64,000 bases of DNA from Cercis canadensis (taxonomy: Eukaryota > Streptophyta > Magnoliopsida > Fabales > Fabaceae), in assembly GCA_003255065.1 (NCBI GenBank), contig QAOA01006358.1, positions 213,586-277,585 on the forward strand. The letters run 5' to 3'. Within the stretch, counting starts at the first letter, position 1. Each line of letters opens with the position of its first letter. A program made the translations under genes and the position numbers. The notes beneath the pieces were generated by a model. It was not told where the DNA came from, did not search any database, and saw only the letters and a list, made by a program, of their open reading frames with translations. Positions 58,542 through 64,000 of this stretch are shown piece by piece.

Positions 58542-61525
58542 ATGAAGACTGGTACTCCATCCACACTAAGCGTGGAAGTTCCACCAATGGAACGTGGGCG
58601 TGAAGAAGTTCGGAAACCACCATCTAAAGAGTCTCGAGCCAAGTCGAAAGACATGATTTCTAGCTTGGAGGCATACTTGGTGAGTGTGCAGGACAGCTTG
58701 GGGGAGCTATTCGATCGAGTGGACAACTTGGAAGAGCGCTGCAGCGGCTTGGAGGTCGAGGATGTGGAGATCCATGCGGCAGTCAAGATGTCCCTCAACG
58801 AGCTAGACAACGGGCTAAGGTAAGAGATCAATGGGCTAAAGGTCAAACTTGCCAAGGTACGAGATCTTGTCCAAAGAGAAATTAATAATGTGTTACTTAG
58901 AGTAGAGGATATGGGTAGTGATCTAGCACTTTGCAAACGTGCTATGGCTTCGGGAGTTACTACAACCACCATCATTAAGGCCAAGAAGGTGGAAGTCCTC
59001 AAGCCAAAGACGTTCAATGGTGCTAGAAATGCTAGGGAAGTTGAGAACTTCCTATGGGGGCTTGAGCAATACTTCGAGGCTACTGGCATAACAGATCATG
59101 CCAGCAAAATCCGAACTGCTGCCATGTACCTGTCCGACACTGCCATGTTGTGGTGGAGACGGAGGCATGAAGATATGCAACGAGGGGTATGCACAATAGA
59201 CTTCTTTGATGACTTCAAAAGGGAGTTCAAGAGCCAATTCTTCCCCGTGAATGTTGAAGAAGACGCGAGGGGTCGACTTCGACGGTTGAAGCAGTCAGGT
59301 AGCATAAGGGACTACATCAAGGAGTTCACAACTCTACTGCTAGAAGTCCCTGACAAATCGGATAAGGATGCGTTGTTCCTTTTCATGGATGGTCTCCAAT
59401 CATGGGCTAACCTCGAGCTTAAGTGACGTGGTGTTCAAGACTTGGCCACTGCCATCGCAGTTGCCGAAAGTCTCATAGATCATTCCGCAAGCAAAGAAGG
59501 CTCAAAGGCTGCAGATAAGAAGTTTGGCGGAGGAAAGAATGGGGGAGGCCATGCCAAAAGTCAAGGCCACAAGAATCATAAGGAAGGCTCCTCGTTCAAG
59601 CCACGGGATAAAGGGAAGGAAAAGGAGGATCGTGGTGCCTCGAAGCCCCGTGTGACGTGTTTCATATGTGATGGACCGCATTGGGCTAGAGAATACCCGA
59701 AAAGGAAGGCATTAAATGCCTTAGTTGCCTCTAAGCATGATCAAGAAGGAGGCAAGGAGGATGAAGGCGCAACAATGAGATCCATGCAACTGCTCAGTGC
59801 ATTGCAGAATGTGCCAAAGACCCCTAAGGGCTTGATGTTCGTGGATGCAACCATCAATGGGAAGGTCTCCAAGGCTTTGGTTGACACGGGTGCATCACAC
59901 AACTTTGTCTCACTAGAGGAAGCCAAGAGACTCGGTCTCAAGGTTACCAGTGGAGGTGGCTCCCTCAAAGCGGTAAACTCAGCAGCATGACCACTCCAAG
60001 GAGTTGCTCGTGGAGTGAAGGTCAGTCTTGGTGCATGGACTGGCCAAGTAGACTTGTCGGTGGCGCCCATGGATGACTTCTTGGTGGTATTTGGCATAGA
60101 GTTTTTGGACCAGGTTAGGGCTTTCCTTGTCCCATTTTCAAACTCTATGTGCATTATGGATGGTTCAAAGGCTTGTGTAGTACCAACAGAAAAGACCACC
60201 AAACCTACTACCCAAATTCTCTCATCATTTCAGTTCAAAAAGGGATTGAAGAGGGAGGAAGAGAGTTACTTGACTATCTTGAAGGAATACGATGATGAGG
60301 AGGAGTCACCACAAAAAAGCTTGCTGACGGAGGTGCAAGCTGTCTTGGATGAGTTCCAAGATGTGATGCCGGAGGCGTTGCCTAAAAGATTACCTCCAAG
60401 GAGGGAGGTGGATCACCAAATCGAGTTGGAGCATGGCAACTCGACGAATTGCTGGATGCTGGCTTCATTAGACCCTCCAAAGTCCCATTCAGTGCCCCAG
60501 TGCTCTTTCAAAAGAAGAATGATGGCTCCCTAAGGATGTGCATTGACTATCGGGCTCTAAACAAGATCACGGTAAAGAACAAGTATCCTATCCCACTTAT
60601 TGCCGACTTGTTTGATCAATTGGGGAACGCGAGATACTTCTCAAAGCTAGACTTGCGGTTGGGATACAACCAAGTTTGCATAGCAAAAGGAGATTAGCCC
60701 AAGACCACGTGTGTGACCAGGTACGGTGCCTATGAGTTCCTAGTGATGCCATTTGGTCTCACTAATGCACTTGCTACTTTTTGCACTCTTATGAATAAGC
60801 TCTTCCATCCCTACCTCGATCGGTTCGTGGTAGTATATCTTGACGATATTGTGGTATATAGCCGGACTTTAGAAGAACATCTTGAACACTTGAGGAAGGT
60901 GTTCAAGGTCCTGAGGCAACACGAGCTATATGTCAAGAAGGAGAAGTGTTCATTTGCCCAAGATGAGGTGATGTTCTTGGGGCATAGAATAAAGGATGGA
61001 AAGCTTATGATGGACAGAGCAAAAGTGAAAGCCATCCAAGAATGGGAACCACCCACTAAGGTCCCCGAGTTAAGGTATTTCCTTGGACTTGTGAACTACT
61101 ATAGGAGGTTCATCAAGTCATATTCAGCAATAGCAGCCCCACTAACCGACCTGCTCAAGAAAAACAAGTCTTGGGAGTGGACAAGTGAATGTCAAGCTTC
61201 GTTTGAAGACTTGAAGAAAGCTGTTAGCAAAGAACCGGTGCTTTGCCTACCAGACCCCTCCAAGATGTACGAGCTGCATACGAATGCCTCAAACTTTGCC
61301 ATTGGTGGAGTATTGATGCAAGAAGGGCATCCAGTAGCGTATGAGAGTCGTAAGCTCAACGACACCGAGCGCCACTACACGGTACAGGAAAAGGAAATGA
61401 CAGCTATCATTCATTGTCTAAGGGTGTGGCGACACCACTTGTTAGGTTCTCACTTTGTGATCATGACAGGTAATGTAGCAACTAGCTACTTCTAAACTTA
61501 GAAGATGTTGAGCCCCAAGCAAGCT
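58542..61525 (+). pseudogene. Ty3/gypsy gag-pol, copy 1, degenerate and cut off
   Basis: In order: a coiled-coil-like N-terminus; gag core (TAAMYLSDTAMLWWRRRHED at 59115-59175); zinc knuckle CFICDGPHWARE with Tyr for the last Cys; protease LVDTGASHNFVS near 59880; RT with [25 protein letters not shown] and [12 protein letters not shown]; RNase H start with [11 protein letters not shown]. Breaks are TAA at 58821-58823, TGA at 59424-59426, TGA at 59988-59990, an out-of-frame deletion near 60435 just before the RT, and TAG at 60696-60698. RNase H has Asn and Gly where catalytic Asp residues are expected. Sequence stops at the N at 61526 within the LSPKQA segment, so integrase and the 3' LTR are not seen. 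Confidence 0.92.
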
Positions 61526-61526
61526 N
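61526..61526. other. Single-N seam between the two retrotransposon copies
   Basis: Immediately left is the RNase H region of copy 1; immediately right is the 287-bp upstream flank of copy 2. This is not a junction any transposition event would make. Confidence 0.85.
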
Positions 61527-61813
61527 AATAAGATTATAGAAAAGATGTCATTGTTTATCATTATTACTAGTACTAATTGCAGCACAGTAAATGGTAGTTG
61601 TTGCAGTAGACATTAGTACCAGTAATAGGATGAGGAACAATATATAAAAAAGATAATGACCTCAAGGATGCCCCATAAGGTATGTTGGACCATTAAGGTC
61701 ATCCAATTGCCTATTCTGGTATAAAAAGTGACAATTCGATTTGAATACTGTAGCAATAGGAAATTATCCTCTTTTTTTCTTGTTTATTTTCATGTTATCT
61801 TTACTAAGCAAAG
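61527..61813. repeat. 287-bp flank, copy 2
   Basis: The second occurrence of the pre-insertion flank described at 57535-57821, with a handful of substitutions. Confidence 0.9.
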
Positions 61814-62517
61814 TGTCACATCCCGCTCAAATTGCCCCGCAAAATCCAAAGAAATGGTGCTTGCCTAAAGGATCTAGACTTTTCTACAAGTTACTACAAA
61901 AGAAAGTTCTAGAGTGGCCTAGTGATGTCTAGAGAGAGCTAGAGTTTGATGAACTCAACTCAAGTCTAGAAGACTTTAGAATGTTCTAGAGCACACTAGC
62001 ATGTGCTAGAAGGTGCTGGAAGATTCTAGAATATCCTGGAAGGTGCTGGAAGGATGTGGAAGCTTCTAGAAAATTCCGGAGCATCCTAGAACTTGGATAA
62101 AGGAACTAGACAATCCTAGAGGACTCTAGAGTCGGCTAGAAGGTTCTAGAAACCTTGAGGCATGTTATAGATAAAACTAGAACTTTGTAAATATTCTTGT
62201 ACATTCTAGACATGGTAGGATCTAGAAACTTGTGACATAACCTTAGGCTTGATGCCACAACTATAAATAGGCCTCTTGGCTTTCATTTGCACCCATCCTG
62301 GGAAATTCTTGGGAAGTTCTAAATACACCTCTCTAGAGCAATACAAAGCATTCTTCACAAACTCCTTTGTGTTCTTGTTTTGCTCTTGAATCATCAAAAT
62401 CTCTAAGTCCCTTTCTAGTCTCTTTGGAGCATCCATTTCGGGTTAAAAGGCAGGCTTAATGCGTCAGATTGTGCTAAGTGCCGCACGATTGCTAGTTAAG
62501 GTGCTAGGGTTGTGACA
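61814..62517 (+). mobile_element. 5' LTR, copy 2, with an extra heat-shock element
   Basis: 704 bp with the same ends as copy 1. It is 32 bp longer because of a local tandem duplication around 62011-62050. The extra unit contains GAAGATTCTAGAA (62019-62031), a third perfect heat-shock element. The others are conserved: TTCTAGAAAATTC at 62064-62076 and GAAGGTTCTAGAA at 62139-62151. The TATA box is ACTATAAATAGG. Confidence 0.88.
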
Positions 62518-62565
62518 GTTGGTATCAGAGCTCTTGGTTGAAGAAGCTTTTCTATCCTTGGCATA

Positions 62566-64000
62566 ATGAAGACTGGTACTCCATCCACACTAAGCGTGGA
62601 AGTTCCACCAATGGAACGTGGGCGTGAAGAAGTTCGGAAACCACCATCTAAAGAGTCTCGAGCCAAGTCGAAAGACATGATTTCTAGCTTGGAGGCATAC
62701 TTGGTGAGTGTGCAGGACAGCTTGGGGGAGCTATTCGATCGAGTGGACAACTTGGAAGAGCGCTGCAGCGGCTTGGAGGTCGAGGATGTGGAGATCCATG
62801 CGGCAGTCAAGATGTCCCTCAACGAGCTAGACAACGGGCTAAGGTAAGAGATCAATGGGCTAAAGGTCAAACTTGCCAAGGTACGAGATCTTGTCCAAAG
62901 AGAAATTAATAATGTGTTACTTAGAGTAGAGGATATGGGTAGTGATCTAGCACTTTGCAAACGTGCTATGGCTTCGGGAGTTACTACAACCACCATCATT
63001 AAGGCCAAGAAGGTGGAAGTCCCCAAGCCAAAGACGTTCAATGGTGCTAGAAATGCTAGGGAAGTTGAGAACTTCCTATGGGGGCTTGAGCAATACTTTG
63101 AGGCTACTGGCATAACAGATCATGCCAGCAAAATCTGAACTGCTGCCATGTACCTATCCGACACTGCCATGTTGTGGTGGAGACGGAGGCATGAAGATGT
63201 GCAACGAGGGGTATGCACAATAGACTTCTTTGATGACTTCAAAAGGGAGTTCAAGAGCCAATTCTTCCCCGTGAATGTTGAAGAAGACGCGAGGGGTCGA
63301 CTTCGACGGTTGAAGCAGTCAGGTAGCATAAGGGACTACATCAAGGAGTTCACAACTCTATTGCTAGAAGTCCCTGACAAATCGGATAAGGATGCGTTGT
63401 TCCTTTTCATGGATGGTCTCCAATCATGGGCTAACCTCGAGCTTAAGCGACGTGGTGTTCAAGACTTGGCCACTGCCATCGCAGTTGCCGAAAGTCTCAT
63501 TGATCATTCCGCAAGCAAAGAAGGCTCAAAGGCTGCAGATAAGAAGTTTGGCGGAGGAAAGAATGGGGGAGGCCATGCCAAAAGTCAAGGTCACAAGAAT
63601 CATAAGGAAGGCTCCTTGTTCAAGCCACGGGATAAAGGGAAGGAAAAGGAGGATCGTGGTGCCTCGAAGCCCCGTGTGACGTGTTTCATATGTGATGGAC
63701 CGCATTGGGCTAGAGAATGCCCGAAAAGGAAGGCATTAAATGCCTTAGTTGCCTCTAAGCATGATCAAGAAGGAGGCAAGGAGGATGAAGGCGCAACAAT
63801 GAGATCCATGCAACTGCTCAGTGCATTGCAGAATGTGCCAAAGACCTCTAAGGGCTTGATGTTCGTGGATGCAACCATCAATGGGAAGGTCTCCAAGGCT
63901 TTGGTTGACACGGGTGCATCACACAACTTTGTCTCACTAGAGGAAGCCAAGAGACTCGGTCTCAAGGTTACCAGTGGAGGTGGCTCCCTCAAAGCGGTAA
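62566..64000 (+). pseudogene. Ty3/gypsy gag and protease, copy 2, truncated by the window end
   Basis: Same frame and order as copy 1, about 1% different. It shares the TAA of copy 1 (62845-62847) but has its own TGA at 63136-63138, where copy 1 has CGA; conversely it keeps CGA where copy 1 has TGA at 59424. Its zinc knuckle has the normal Cys (ARECPKRK). The window ends just after the protease DTGA motif. Confidence 0.9.

Noticed and set aside
58472..59089. 205-codon minus-strand frame in the retrotransposon (also 62496-63113)
   Set aside because: It is antisense to gag, and its Ser/Leu/Thr-rich composition follows from the complementary strand; no independent family match.

Overview
This is nuclear DNA from a flowering plant, very probably a woody eudicot. 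The evidence is spliced genes with GT-AG introns, plant-specific families (UGT, BAHD acyltransferase, chloroplast one-helix protein, AP180-like ANTH protein) and AT-rich intergenic DNA full of MITEs, SINEs, LINE remnants and a Ty3/gypsy LTR element. The species cannot be fixed from the sequence.

Layout. 0.6-2.6 kb: an ANTH clathrin-assembly protein (minus). 2.6-8.8 kb: AT-rich intergenic DNA with MITEs and one SINE that has a clean target duplication. 8.8-9.2 kb: a broken aspartyl-protease gene. 9.96-10.69 kb: a run of Ns. 12.9-15.3 kb: a complete two-exon UGT of the 7-deoxyloganetic-acid-glucosyltransferase type (minus). 19.3-19.8 kb: a chloroplast LHC-like protein (minus). 23.4-25.7 kb: two tandem short secreted proline-rich peptide genes; the first is split inside its signal peptide by a 674-bp TG...CA element with a 5-bp target duplication. 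27.4-31.3 kb: 2-hydroxyacyl-CoA lyase / oxalyl-CoA decarboxylase (minus). 31.3-37.3 kb: a MITE-rich gap with a large foldback and an hAT-type MITE. 37.3-43.9 kb: a six-coding-exon C2H2 zinc-finger gene (plus) with a decayed symmetric exon. 44.3-46.3 kb: a nested, broken LINE. 47.6-51.1 kb: histone chaperone ASF1 (minus). 52.6-54.0 kb: a BAHD acyltransferase (minus). 56.8-57.1 kb: the last exon of a DNA ligase 6-like gene (minus). 57.5 kb to the end: a Ty3/gypsy LTR retrotransposon seen twice.

The genes are ordinary, independent plant genes and do not form a pathway cluster. Two things stand out. First, the LTR of the terminal retrotransposon carries canonical heat-shock elements just upstream of its TATA box, the arrangement known from the heat-activated ONSEN family, but here in a Ty3/gypsy element. 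Second, many single Ns in the window sit exactly between two near-identical direct copies (20 bp to >2.4 kb). The best reading is unmerged contig ends or haplotypes. This matters for the UGT 3' end, the LINE region, an ASF1 intron and the duplicated retrotransposon: the second retrotransposon copy carries the same 287 bp of upstream flank, so it is the same insertion seen twice rather than two insertions.

All calls come from reading the sequence and translations by eye. No database search was possible.
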